The translations under genes were made by a program, and so were the position numbers. A DNA stretch of 64,000 nucleotides from contig NZ_CP080519.1 of the NCBI RefSeq assembly GCF_019468465.1, forward strand, positions 2,433,001-2,497,000, written 5' to 3'. Shown here piece after piece: positions 16,796 to 24,884 of this stretch. Source of the DNA: Amycolatopsis sp. DSM 110486. Its GTDB lineage: Bacteria > Actinomycetota > Actinomycetes > Mycobacteriales > Pseudonocardiaceae. The notes under the pieces are model-generated. The model saw only the letters and a program-made list of their open reading frames with translations, ran no database searches and had not been told where the DNA came from. Within the stretch, counting starts at the first letter, position 1. Each line of letters opens with the position of its first letter.

Positions 16796-17650
16796 ATGGG
16801 GAACTTCAAGTTCGGTGTCAGTCTGCGGACTGTCGATTCGTCGTTCGTCGGCTTGTGCCGGCGGGCCGAGGAGCTCGGGTACGACGCGATCAGCGTGCCC
16901 GACCACCTGGGCGCCGGCCGCCCCGCGCCGTTTCCCGCGCTGGTGGCCGCGGCGGCTGCCACTTCTCGACCGCGCGTGGGGACGTTGGTGTCGAACCTGC
17001 CGTTCTACAACGTGGCTTTGTTCGCGCGAGATGTGGCGAACACCTGGGTCCTGACCGGTGGGCGGTTGGAGCTGGGGCTGGGTTCGGGCCACATGAAGTC
17101 GGAGTTCGACGAGGCCGGGTTGCCGTGGCTGAAAGCTGCCGATCGGATCGCTTACCTGCGTGACGGCTTGGCCGAGCTGCGTTCTCGGCTCGGCGCGGAT
17201 CTCCCGCCGCTGCTGATCGCGGGCAACAGCGACGGGGTGCTGTCGCTGGCGGCGTCTGATGCGGACATCGTGGGGTTCGCCGGTCTGCGCCAAGCCCCGG
17301 GTAAGCCGCCGGGGACGTTCGTGCTGGATCCGGCTTCGGCGATGGATGCGCGGGTGGCGTACTTCCGGTCACTCGCGGGAGGTCGGGAAATCGAGTACAA
17401 CATGCTGGTCCAGCGGGTGGTCGTGACCGACGATCGCCGCGCCGCCGCCGCGGAATGGCAGGCGTTGACAGACCCGGAACCCGGCGTCGACGAGCTCCTC
17501 GAAGCTCCGCAGCTGTTGCTCGGGACGGTCGACGAAATCGTCACTCAGCTCGTCGAGCGCCGGGAACGGTACGGGTTTTCGTACATCACGGTTTTCGACT
17601 CGATGATGGAGACGCTGGCACCGGTGGTCGCTCGGTTGCGCGGCCGTTGA
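16796..17650 (+). CDS. F420-type luciferase-like oxidoreductase
   Basis: A 284-residue LLM-class TIM-barrel protein. The sequence F-K-F-G-V-S-L-R, the D-A-I-S-V-P-D-H-L-G strand, L-E-L-G-L-G-S-G-H-M-K-S-E-F, and D-E-I-V-T-Q-L-V-E-R-R-E-R-Y-G-F-S-Y-I-T-V-F match the F420-dependent subgroup that mycobacteria and relatives carry in many copies. The bound deazaflavin is inferred from the subgroup, not proven. The substrate is unknown. Third codon positions are a little less GC-rich than in neighbouring core genes. The stop is 23 nt from that of the convergent ClpP-like gene. Confidence 0.85.
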   Translation: MGNFKFGVSLRTVDSSFVGLCRRAEELGYDAISVPDHLGAGRPAPFPALVAAAAATSRPRVGTLVSNLPFYNVALFARDVANTWVLTGGRLELGLGSGHMKSEFDEAGLPWLKAADRIAYLRDGLAELRSRLGADLPPLLIAGNSDGVLSLAASDADIVGFAGLRQAPGKPPGTFVLDPASAMDARVAYFRSLAGGREIEYNMLVQRVVVTDDRRAAAAEWQALTDPEPGVDELLEAPQLLLGTVDEIVTQLVERRERYGFSYITVFDSMMETLAPVVARLRGR

Positions 17651-17673
17651 CCACCGAGTGATCCACAACTCGA

Positions 17674-18510
17674 TCATCCCCGTGCGCGGTTCTCCGTCAC
17701 CCGGTCGACCAAGCCGTACACGAGGGCCTCGGCCGCGGTGAATCGCCGCTGCCGCTCGGCATCCGCGCGAACTCGCTCGACGGGTTGACCGCTGCCGGCC
17801 GCGATCAACCCCACGACTTCGCTGGTCCACTTGTCGAGCAGAGCGAGCCGCACCGGCGACGGATCCGGCTGGAGCTGAGGAAGGCTCAACGCGACCACGG
17901 CCTGCGGGATGGCGGACCGCTTGCCGGGCGTGCCACTCGACACGAGCAGCTGTGCCATGCCGGCGGCCAGCCCCATGGCGCAGGTGGCGACGTCCGGTTT
18001 GACGAGGTCCATCGTGTCGAGGATGGCCATGCCGGCCGTGACGGAGCCACCGGGCGAGTTGATGAAGAAGGTGATGTCGGCACTCGCGTCCGCATCCTCG
18101 AGGAGCAGCAGCTGCGCGGTAATCGTGTTGGCGATCGCGTCGTCGATCTCGGCGCTCAGGACGACGATGCGCTTTCGCAGCAGCTGTTCGGCGTGCGCAC
18201 TGAGGTCAAGGCTGCGAGAGCCGGCCGGCTCTCGCTCGCTGTGGCCGGCGTGGTCTGCCGACGCCGGGTGCCGGCCGGAACCGGGGTGCCGAACCTCGGA
18301 GGGGCCCGAAACGTAGTGGGAGACAATGCCTCCCCCGGTCTCGTCGATGTCGCGGCGGCCGGGCTCTTCGCCGGTTCCGCCCGCCCTCTCGGCGGCGGCC
18401 GCTGATTCGGAAGCCAGCTCGTCACCCAGGTCCCGCTGCGCCCGCACGGCTCCGGTCGAGGGGCGGAGAATCCCGCGCAGCCGCCGTGCCACGTCATCGC
18501 GGCGCGTCAC
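17674..18510 (-). CDS. ClpP-like protein lacking the catalytic triad
   Basis: A 278-residue paralogue of the Clp protease barrel subunit. Residues about 100-275 follow ClpP closely (RIVVLSAEIDDAIANTI, FFINSPGGSVTAGMAILDTM, VYGLVDRV). All three triad positions differ: the nucleophile Ser in A-A-S-M-G is Gly184 (A-A-G-M-A), the His is Ser209, and the Asp is Gln254. It therefore cannot be a serine protease by this mechanism, like ClpR of cyanobacteria and plastids. The first 95 residues are a disordered, charged extension not found in ClpP. GTG 18510 has GAGG 7 nt upstream; GTG 18537 is also possible. No clpX or active clpP is nearby. Confidence 0.85.
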   Translation of the reverse strand: MTRRDDVARRLRGILRPSTGAVRAQRDLGDELASESAAAAERAGGTGEEPGRRDIDETGGGIVSHYVSGPSEVRHPGSGRHPASADHAGHSEREPAGSRSLDLSAHAEQLLRKRIVVLSAEIDDAIANTITAQLLLLEDADASADITFFINSPGGSVTAGMAILDTMDLVKPDVATCAMGLAAGMAQLLVSSGTPGKRSAIPQAVVALSLPQLQPDPSPVRLALLDKWTSEVVGLIAAGSGQPVERVRADAERQRRFTAAEALVYGLVDRVTENRARG

Positions 18511-18641
18511 AGCCGGACCTCGCGCCGTCCAGAGCACGGCGGTTCGCGATCAGTGGCGTGACTTCCGAGTGGCTCAGTCATACGCGCGACGGTAACCATG
18601 CGCTTCGGGAGCGGTCCCGGGCAACGCAGCGGACGCGGTTT

Positions 18642-19283
18642 TCAGTCCCCGGCCACGCTTTCCGCCGCGGAACGCACGGCAGCCACCGCGTCGCCGGCGA
18701 TCAACGTCAGGACGCGACCCAGCAGGCCCTCGGGGACGGCTTCGTCGTCGATGTCCCCTTCCACGGCCAGGCCGTTGCTCAGCGCCAGCAGGATCACCGC
18801 GAACTCTTCGGCCGGCAACGGCAAGGAGAAGCCGAACCCCGAAGCCAAGCGCTCCAACGCCGCCGCGATCGTCCGCCGGACAGCGCGGCGACGGTCGCGC
18901 AAGGCAAGTCTGCGGTCAGCGTCGTGGTGCGCCAGGGCGAAGAACTCCGCCAACAGCCGGTGCCACACCGCATCCGTGCGCATTTCGTGCATCAACACCG
19001 CCGCGACGTCCGCGAGGCCGGCCGCGCCGGTGCCGGCGGAGGCGAAGCTCTCGAGGCTGGCGGAAAGCCGGTGCGCCGCGTGCTCCTCCATCAACGCCAG
19101 CACCAGTTCGTCCTTCGACGCGAAGCTGGAGTAGACCGCCCCCTTCGTCAGACCGGCGGCGGCCGCGACCTCGGTCAGTTTCGAGGCCGCGATGCCCCGG
19201 TCGCCGAAGACCTGGAACGCCGCGTCGAGGATTCGGCGGCGCGTTTCAGCGCGCGTCGGCCGCGTGCGGCCCGGTGCGGGCAT
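18642..19283 (-). CDS. TetR-family regulator
   Basis: A 213-residue repressor. The HTH (RRRILDAAFQVFGDRGIAAS, then K-L-T-E-V-A-A-A-A-G-L-T-K-G-A-V-Y-S-S-F) is standard. The C-terminal part has a W-H-R-L-L-A-E-F-F-A-L-A core. The gene is divergent from the acyl-CoA ligase remnant. Two identical ATACC-N4-GGTAT operators sit between them and are very probably its own binding sites. The expected effector is a fatty acid or acyl-CoA, given the neighbour (inference). Confidence 0.92.
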   Translation of the reverse strand: MPAPGRTRPTRAETRRRILDAAFQVFGDRGIAASKLTEVAAAAGLTKGAVYSSFASKDELVLALMEEHAAHRLSASLESFASAGTGAAGLADVAAVLMHEMRTDAVWHRLLAEFFALAHHDADRRLALRDRRRAVRRTIAAALERLASGFGFSLPLPAEEFAVILLALSNGLAVEGDIDDEAVPEGLLGRVLTLIAGDAVAAVRSAAESVAGD

Positions 19284-19332
19284 CGGGGTGAATCCTCCTG
19301 ATCAAGGGCTTGACTTTCACGAAGCCAACTCA

Positions 19333-19363
19333 ATACCTTCAGGTATCCAATACCGGGAGGTAT
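19333..19363. promoter_or_regulatory. Tandem TetR operators ATACC-N4-GGTAT (two copies)
   Basis: Copy 1 covers 19333-19346 and copy 2 covers 19350-19363, 17 bp apart, i.e. on nearly the same helix face. The second copy overlaps the GGGAGG ribosome site of the gene that starts at 19367. Both arms are perfect in each copy. Placement beside a divergent TetR gene makes an operator role very likely. Confidence 0.75.
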
Positions 19364-19366
19364 TCG

Positions 19367-19764
19367 ATGTCAAGCGCACAGCGGTACCTCGAGAACGGCA
19401 CCTGGCACGAGCGCACGTTCGCCCAGCTCCACGAAGACGTCGCCCGCTCCCACGAGTCCAAAGTGGACGATCCTCTGGTCATCACCCTGCCGGAAGAACC
19501 TCTCCCCGCCGCCATCGAGAACGAACTGCCGCGTTCGCCCTCGAAACCGGGATCAATCCGGACAAACACACCTGGCACGCCGGCGAACGACTGCGCTCGG
19601 TCATCGCCCGTGACGTGGAGTCGGTGAACGCACGTTATTCTCCGCCCGAGCGAGTCCGGGACTTCGCGCTCGTACGCAAGCCGTTCTCCGTCGAGTCCGG
19701 TGAGCCGACCCCGGCCCTCGAGATCCGCAGGAACGTCGTCGCCGCGCTCTACCCCACCCCCTGA
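19367..19764 (+). pseudogene. Remnant of a long-chain acyl-CoA synthetase gene
   Basis: An intact start region (GGGAGG, then ATG 6 nt later) leads into MSSAQRYLENGTWHERTFAQ, which resembles the opening of an AMP-binding ligase. The reading frame then fails. From about 19520 a different frame carries R-S-V-I-A-R-D-V-E-S-V-N-A-R-Y and F-S-V-E-S-G-E-P-T-P-A-L-E-I-R-R-N-V-V-A-A-L-Y to the stop at 19764. That is the C-terminal end of a FadD15/FAA1-type ligase. The middle of the enzyme (about 450 residues), including the ATP-binding motif, is gone. This implies an internal deletion plus a frameshift. Whether a short peptide is still made is unknown. Confidence 0.75.
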
Positions 19765-19809
19765 ACCACCGGCAACGCCGCCGGTGACCGTGAGGAAGGA
19801 CCCTTCTCC

Positions 19810-20670
19810 ATGAGGAAACTGCGGACCAAAGCGGCCGTGCTGGCCGCCGTGGCGCTCGTGGCGGCCGCGTTCACCGCCGCGCCCGCGCAGGCGGCCGGCG
19901 GCAACAACGACCCGTCGTGCCGCCCGAGCGCGGCGCACCCCCGGCCCGTGGTCTTCCTCCACGGCCTGGGCGCCACCTACTACGAGGACCTCAACTTCCT
20001 GCAGTCGGCCGTCGCGGCCAAGGGCTACTGCGCCTTCAGCCAGACCTACGGCGCCTACCCGGGCTTCCCCGTGGTCGGCGGCCTGCGCCCGATCGCCGAC
20101 TCGGCGGGCGAGATCAAGCAGTTCATCGGCCAGGTGCTCGCCGAGACCGGGGCGTCGCAAGTGGACATCGTGGGTCACTCCGAGGGCGGCTTCCAGTCCC
20201 TCTACGTCACGAAGACTCAGGGCATCGCGGACAAGATCGGCTCGGTCGTGTCCATCGCGCCGCCCACGCACGGGACCACGTTCGCCGGCCTCACCAAGCT
20301 CGCGTACCTGCTCGGGCAGGGCGAGCGCGACGCCGTCGGCAAGGCCCTGTCCACGCTCGGCTGCCCCGCCTGCGACGACCTGATCACCGACGGCGCCGCC
20401 GTGAAGAAGCTGACCACCGGTCCCATCGCACAGGCCGGCGTGAAGTACACCGTGATCACCTCGCGCTACGACGAGCTCGTGACCCCCACCGACACGTCGT
20501 TCGTGCGCGAGCCGGGTGTGGTGAACGAATACGTGCAGGACACGTGTCCGTTCGACCCGGTGGGCCACATCGGCGAGGCGTATGACCTCAACGTCTGGAA
20601 CCTCGTCACGAACGCCCTCGACCCGGCCCACGCCACGAAGTTCTTCTGCACCGTCGGCTCCCCGGGCTGA
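19810..20670 (+). CDS. Secreted lipase (alpha/beta-hydrolase, lipase class 2-like)
   Basis: A 286-residue exported esterase/lipase. A Sec signal (M-R-K-L-R-T-K, hydrophobic core, A-P-A-Q-A-A) ends near residue 29. The oxyanion motif is VVFLHGLGATYYEDL. The nucleophile elbow is G-H-S-E-G, and the acid and His come from the C-terminal part (SRYDELVTP and DPVGHIGEAYD). Cysteines suggest disulfides (C-P-A-C, C-P-F, and F-F-C near the end). ATG 19810 is preceded by AGGAAGGA. It lies 45 nt after the ligase remnant; co-transcription is possible. It should cleave acylglycerols outside the cell. Confidence 0.92.
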   Translation: MRKLRTKAAVLAAVALVAAAFTAAPAQAAGGNNDPSCRPSAAHPRPVVFLHGLGATYYEDLNFLQSAVAAKGYCAFSQTYGAYPGFPVVGGLRPIADSAGEIKQFIGQVLAETGASQVDIVGHSEGGFQSLYVTKTQGIADKIGSVVSIAPPTHGTTFAGLTKLAYLLGQGERDAVGKALSTLGCPACDDLITDGAAVKKLTTGPIAQAGVKYTVITSRYDELVTPTDTSFVREPGVVNEYVQDTCPFDPVGHIGEAYDLNVWNLVTNALDPAHATKFFCTVGSPG

Positions 20671-20678
20671 CCCGAGCC

Positions 20679-20704
20679 GGGGCCCCTCGGCTTCGAGGGT
20701 CCCC
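20679..20704. terminator. Hairpin between convergent lipase and NAD(P)-binding genes
   Basis: GGGG-C-CCCTCG, loop GCTT, CGAGGG-T-CCCC: 10 paired bases with one mismatch. It sits in the 42-nt gap between convergent stops, so it probably serves both directions. There is no U tract. Confidence 0.45.
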
Positions 20705-20712
20705 GTCCGCCG

Positions 20713-21357
20713 TCAGTACGCGACGGTGAACCGCGCCCGGCTGTGGCGCGGCTCGTCGATCTCGTCCACGAACGCGATCGCGAAGTCGTCACCGCCGATC
20801 TGCGAACGGCCCTCCTCGTCGGACAGCAGCACGTCGCCACCCACACGGAACGACCCCGTGCGCTCGCCGGCGTTCCACGCGCCGAACTCCGCGGCCGGGC
20901 TCACGTAGAACCACTCGACGTCGCCGGGCAGCTCGCGCAGGGCGGCCAGAACCTCGGCGTGGCTGCTCGCCTCGGGCTTGTACGCGTCCGGGAAGTCCGG
21001 CGTGTCCAGCAACCGCGGGCCACCCTCGGCCACGAGCAGCGAGGCCGCGCCGCCCACGAACGACAGCCGCGCACCGGCCGCGCGGGCCGCGTCGGCGAGC
21101 GTCGGCAACGCGTCGAGCAGCTTCTGCCCCTCGTCGTTCACCCGGCCCGGGGTCGCGATCACGATCACGTCGGCCCCCTTCGTCACGTCGGCGACGAACC
21201 CGGCGTCGTGCATCGAGCCCGTGCGGGCCTCGACCTCGGCGGGCAGGCCCTCGGCCTTGCGCGCCACCCCGACGACCGCATGCCCGCGCCGCAGCGCCTC
21301 GTCCGTGATCCGGCCACCGGCGTACCCCGTCGCGCCGAACACCACCAGCTTGCTCAT
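20713..21357 (-). CDS. NAD(P)H-binding epimerase-like protein
   Basis: A 214-residue atypical SDR of the NAD(P)H-binding (NmrA/YwnB-like) group. The cofactor motif is G-A-T-G-Y-A-G-G at about residues 8-15. A-R-L-S-F-V-G-G-A-A-S-L and D-V-E-W-F-Y-V-S-P-A strands match the family of proteins annotated as NAD-dependent epimerases. The typical catalytic Y-x3-K is not evident, so it may be a redox sensor or a non-catalytic protein. ATG 21357 follows a GGAGGAG ribosome site. Confidence 0.85.
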   Translation of the reverse strand: MSKLVVFGATGYAGGRITDEALRRGHAVVGVARKAEGLPAEVEARTGSMHDAGFVADVTKGADVIVIATPGRVNDEGQKLLDALPTLADAARAAGARLSFVGGAASLLVAEGGPRLLDTPDFPDAYKPEASSHAEVLAALRELPGDVEWFYVSPAAEFGAWNAGERTGSFRVGGDVLLSDEEGRSQIGGDDFAIAFVDEIDEPRHSRARFTVAY

Positions 21358-21455
21358 CTTCCGCTCCTCCTGAGGACACCTCGACGACGTCGAGGGTACG
21401 AACGGAAGATCCACTACTTCAACGAAACCAACGCACCCCGCGGTAGGCGTGCAGG

Positions 21456-22583
21456 TCAGGCGCCGAGAAGGGCGAACGACTTCGCGAGCTCGGCCTTCAC
21501 CGCGTTCGCGTCGAAGGGCACGTGCACCTCGCCGACGGCCGTCGGCTTCGCGAGCACCTGGTAGCTGGCGGTGCGGTTGGGCAGCGAGAACTTGACCGAG
21601 CACGACATCGTGATGGTCGCGTCGGCCGCCGCGTCACCCTGCGTGGTGCAGGTCTTCGAGCCGAGCGAATCGGCGCTGACGTCGATCGTGAGCGTCACGT
21701 GCACCACGGGCTTCGAGCCCGAGCTGTTGCCGACGACGCTGTTGGTCACGTCGACTGTGGCGGTGCACGAGCCGACGAAGTCCTTGCAGTCGAGGCGGTC
21801 GTTGGTGACCACCACGCTCGACTGCGCGAGCCCGTCGAACGGCTGTCCGAGCCCGCCGACCGTGTTGTCGAAGTCGGTGTGGAACTTCTTGAGCGCGTCG
21901 CCGGTCAGCGACTTCACCTGGAACCCGGTGCCGAGCTTCGGGCCGCCCAGCGGGTCGAGCAGCGCCGGCGCGAACGAGACCACGCGGAAGGGCTGCGCGG
22001 TGGTCACCTGCAGCGCGCCGAGGCCGCCGCCGAGCTGGTAGACCTCCGTGCCGTCCTCGAGCTTGCGCTTCACCGGGTCGGCCGTCTGGTTGAGACTCGA
22101 CAACGATTTGACCAGCCCGGTCACGAGCTGGTCCGGGGCGAACCGCGCGCCGGGGTCCATCGGCAGCTCCGTACCGACGGTGTGCACCCAACCGGCACCG
22201 AACTGCGTGCTGTTTTCCTCGAGGCCGTGCGACTTCCAGTAGTCGGCGTCGGCGGAGAGGTAGAGATCGTCCGCGAGCTCGGTGACCTGCACCACGTGAC
22301 CTTCGAACGGCAGCGCGCCGAACCCGTCACCATTGCGAGTGATGCGGAAACCGAGACCGATCGGCTTGCCCGACGCGTCCTTCACCGTGGTGTCGAGCTC
22401 CAGCGCGGGCGCCTTGCCCAGCGCGTCCAACGCGGCGTCCACGGCATCTCGCTGCTGCGCCAGCCGGTCGGCTATCTGCTGGTCAGCGGCGGAAACCCCC
22501 GCCGAACCCGTCACCGCGACCTGACAACCCGCCAGCACCCCACCCAGTAGTACGACCGCCGCGGCGATCCATCGAGCCCGCAT
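21456..22583 (-). CDS. Putative lipoprotein of unknown function
   Basis: A 375-residue exported lipoprotein: basic start M-R-A-R-W, hydrophobic core, and lipobox L-A-G-C with Cys20. The mature part has a region (about 65-240) that looks like a beta-rich lipid-binding fold (V-Q-V-T-E-L-A-D-D-L-Y-L-S, D-Y-W-K-S-H-G). This is reminiscent of, but not clearly equal to, LppX/LprG-like actinobacterial lipoproteins. A second region has four cysteines (D-C-K-D, S-C-T, T-C-T-T, S-C-S) likely paired as disulfides. I do not recognise a specific function. A 361-nt gene-free stretch separates it from rplY. Confidence 0.8.
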   Translation of the reverse strand: MRARWIAAAVVLLGGVLAGCQVAVTGSAGVSAADQQIADRLAQQRDAVDAALDALGKAPALELDTTVKDASGKPIGLGFRITRNGDGFGALPFEGHVVQVTELADDLYLSADADYWKSHGLEENSTQFGAGWVHTVGTELPMDPGARFAPDQLVTGLVKSLSSLNQTADPVKRKLEDGTEVYQLGGGLGALQVTTAQPFRVVSFAPALLDPLGGPKLGTGFQVKSLTGDALKKFHTDFDNTVGGLGQPFDGLAQSSVVVTNDRLDCKDFVGSCTATVDVTNSVVGNSSGSKPVVHVTLTIDVSADSLGSKTCTTQGDAAADATITMSCSVKFSLPNRTASYQVLAKPTAVGEVHVPFDANAVKAELAKSFALLGA

Positions 22584-22944
22584 TCTCGCCCCTCTTTTCC
22601 GCGGGGATCATCCCATGCCCGCGGCACGCGCCTGCACCACCGGAATCGAGTCGTCGCCCGCCGGCCGACCCAAGGTTTAGTCGTGCGGGGCCACCCACCG
22701 CAACCTCCTTGTCGAACGAGGGTTTACACTTCTCGAGTTGTCTCGGCGAGGCGGGAGCACCCTGTGGTGCCCAGCGTGATCGACGCGGCGGCTCGAGAAG
22801 CCCCGTGGAATGTGCACGCTTGGAAACTCGCCGCCGTATGCAGCCGATTTTGAACGCTGATTTGTGAACACCGCCCCGAGCAGAGATCGACGATCCCCGC
22901 CGCCACCTGCTGCACCGAATTGTGATTTGAAGGAGTGCTACACC
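22584..22944. other. Gene-free stretch upstream of rplY
   Basis: A 361-nt gap between the divergent lipoprotein and rplY genes. Short open frames here lack ribosome sites and codon bias. A small GCACC-CTGT-GGTGC hairpin occurs at 22756-22769. It must hold both promoters, but I could not place -10/-35 pairs with confidence. Confidence 0.5.
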
Positions 22945-23553
22945 GTGTCCGAGGTACGTCTTTCCGTCGAGCCGCGCACCGAGTTCGGCAAGGGCGCCGC
23001 GCGGCGCACCCGTCGCGCCGGCAAGATCCCCGCGGTCCTCTACGGGCACGGCTCGGACCCGCGGCACTTCGCGCTGCCGGCCCTCGAGTTCGCCCGCGTC
23101 GTCCGTGAGAACGGCAGCAACGCCGTGCTCACCCTCGACCTCGAGGGCTCCAGCGAGCTGGCGCTGACCAAGACCATCGTCGTGCACCCGCTGAAGAACT
23201 ACATCGAGCACGTCGACCTGCTCGTGGTTCGCCGCGGCGAGAAGGTCACCGTCGACGTGCCGGTGGTCGTCACCGGCACCGCCGGCCCGGGTGGCCTGGT
23301 GAACCAGGACCTCGGCGTCGTGCAGATCGAGGTCGAGGCCCTGCACATCCCGGACCAGATCGAGGTCTCGGTCGAGGGTCTCGAGATCGGCACCCAGATC
23401 ACCGCCGCGCAGCTCACGCTGCCGCAGGGCGCGAACCTGGTGACCGACGGCGAAGCGCTGGTCGTGGCCGTGAACGAGCCGCAGCGTGAAGAGACCGCCG
23501 GCGAAGAGGCCGCCACCGAAGGCGGCGAGGCTCCCGCCGGGGACGCCGAATAA
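22945..23553 (+). CDS. rplY: 50S ribosomal protein L25 / general stress protein Ctc
   Basis: A 202-residue bL25 of the long CTC/TL5 type. The N-terminal 5S-rRNA-binding domain ([20 protein letters not shown], then [14 protein letters not shown]) spans about 1-95. The C-terminal beta domain runs 96-185, with an acidic Glu/Ala tail. GTG 22945 has AAGGAG 9 nt upstream. pth follows 10 nt after the stop, the conserved rplY-pth pair. It binds 5S rRNA in the large subunit; the longer form is stress-induced in Bacillus. Confidence 0.96.
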   Translation: MSEVRLSVEPRTEFGKGAARRTRRAGKIPAVLYGHGSDPRHFALPALEFARVVRENGSNAVLTLDLEGSSELALTKTIVVHPLKNYIEHVDLLVVRRGEKVTVDVPVVVTGTAGPGGLVNQDLGVVQIEVEALHIPDQIEVSVEGLEIGTQITAAQLTLPQGANLVTDGEALVVAVNEPQREETAGEEAATEGGEAPAGDAE

Positions 23554-23563
23554 ACTCACTTCC

Positions 23564-24157
23564 GTGAGTGAAGACCTGCCTGGGGCCGGCGAGCTGATCG
23601 TGCTCGCCGGCCTCGGTAATCCCGGGCCCCAGTACGCCGGCAACCGCCACAACGTCGGCTTCATGGTGCTCGACGAGCTGGCCACCCGCATCGGGGGCAA
23701 GTTCAAGGCACACAAGAGCGGCGCCGAGGTGCTGGAGGGGCGGCTTTCGGGCCGTCGCGTGGTGCTGGTGAAGCCGCGTTCGTTCATGAACCTCTCCGGC
23801 GGGCCCGTGGTCGGCGCCGCGCGGTTCTTCAAGGTCGAGCCCTCGGGCGTCGTCGTGGTGCACGACGAGCTCGATGTGCCGTTCGGCGCGCTGAAGCTCA
23901 AGCTCGGCGGCGGCGACAACGGGCACAACGGCCTTCGTTCCATCACCAAGTCGCTCGGCACGCGTGAGTACTACCGCGTGCGCTTCGGCATCGGCCGCCC
24001 GCCGGGCCGCCAGGATCCCGCCGATTTCGTGCTGAAGGACTTCTCGACGGTCGAGCGCAAGGAGCTCCCGTTCGAGGTCTCCGTGGCCGCCGACGCCGCC
24101 GAGGCGCTCGTGGCCAAGGGGCTCACCACGGCCCAGAACGAGTTCCACGCAGGCTGA
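23564..24157 (+). CDS. pth: Peptidyl-tRNA hydrolase
   Basis: A 197-residue enzyme releasing tRNA from stalled peptidyl-tRNA. The family core is complete: [17 protein letters not shown] with catalytic His29, [10 protein letters not shown], and [11 protein letters not shown] with the conserved acidic residue. [12 protein letters not shown] and F-G-I-G-R-P-P-G-R are also present. GTG 23564 is the only start that fits the family; it lies 10 nt after rplY, so the genes are co-transcribed. Confidence 0.96.
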   Translation: MSEDLPGAGELIVLAGLGNPGPQYAGNRHNVGFMVLDELATRIGGKFKAHKSGAEVLEGRLSGRRVVLVKPRSFMNLSGGPVVGAARFFKVEPSGVVVVHDELDVPFGALKLKLGGGDNGHNGLRSITKSLGTREYYRVRFGIGRPPGRQDPADFVLKDFSTVERKELPFEVSVAADAAEALVAKGLTTAQNEFHAG

Positions 24158-24338
24158 TCAGCCGGTTGCTCTCTGTTAGTGATCATGAGTGGCGCTGCGT
24201 AGTTTTTCCTCACTCGATGGGCGGCTTATAGGGCCCTGATCGAGTCGTCCCGACGCGCTCGGGGTTCCCGGTGCCTCGGTGACCGGTTAGGACGGAATGC
24301 GGGAGTCCGCACACCGACCCTGAATCGGAGAATGTTTC

Positions 24339-24704
24339 ATGTCGTTCACCGCCGAGGACCTCACCGAGGTCACCTTCGGTAACGCCCCGATCGGCCGCCG
24401 TGGCTATGCCAAACAGGAGGTCGACGAGTTCGTGCGGCGCATCGCGAAAACGATCGCCGAAGAGGACGACCTGACCGCGGCCGAAGTCCACCACGTCATG
24501 TTCAACAAGCCGCTCATCGGCAAGCGCGGCTACGACGAACGCGAAGTCGACCAGTTCCTGGACACCGTGGAGGAACAGCTGGCCGACCTGTCCGGCCGGC
24601 GCGCTCCCGCCGTGCCCGGCGCACGCGACGAACACGAGGCGACCGCCTCCCGGGCCCCGCGTCCGGAGGTGACGGAGAACGCCGAGTCCTTCCAGGACCG
24701 GTAG
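24339..24704 (+). CDS. Small DivIVA-domain protein with two tandem repeats
   Basis: A 121-residue protein made of two copies of the DivIVA N-terminal (DivI1A) motif, residues 3-39 and 45-81, which align without gaps over 37 residues. Each has P-x-x-G-[RK]-R-G-Y followed by E-V-D-[EQ]-F. The remaining 40 residues are charged and probably disordered. The long coiled coil of real DivIVA/Wag31 is missing, so it should not make polar scaffolds by itself. Binding to curved membrane or to Wag31 is conceivable (inference). It is convergent with the acyl-AMP ligase gene across a large hairpin. Confidence 0.87.
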   Translation: MSFTAEDLTEVTFGNAPIGRRGYAKQEVDEFVRRIAKTIAEEDDLTAAEVHHVMFNKPLIGKRGYDEREVDQFLDTVEEQLADLSGRRAPAVPGARDEHEATASRAPRPEVTENAESFQDR

Positions 24705-24807
24705 GTCTTTCCGGCCTTGACGACGTCGTTCCCCCGCGGCGCTTTCCCGGCCTGCGTTTGTCCTTCTTCCTGAAACAACCCCGCCCTCCGGACTTCCCAA
24801 GCCCCGA

Positions 24808-24857
24808 GAACACGGAACCGGCCCGCTCACTGTGGTGAGTGGGCCGGTTCCGTGTTC
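24808..24857. terminator. Long bidirectional terminator hairpin
   Basis: A 23-bp stem with one G-T pair and a TGTG loop, the longest hairpin seen in the window. It lies between the convergent DivIVA-repeat gene (stop 24704) and the acyl-AMP ligase gene (stop 24885). There is no U tract, but the stem strength and place argue for termination both ways. Confidence 0.8.
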
Positions 24858-24884
24858 TGCCTACGTTGCCGGTCGAACCCGAGG

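Noticed and set aside
19310..19627. A 105-codon intact protein instead of a ligase remnant
   Set aside because: The recognisable ligase C-terminus lies in a different frame right after it, and the second half of this frame has no coding bias.
22608..22915. Small frames in the rplY upstream gap
   Set aside because: No ribosome sites, no codon bias, and several overlap each other on both strands.
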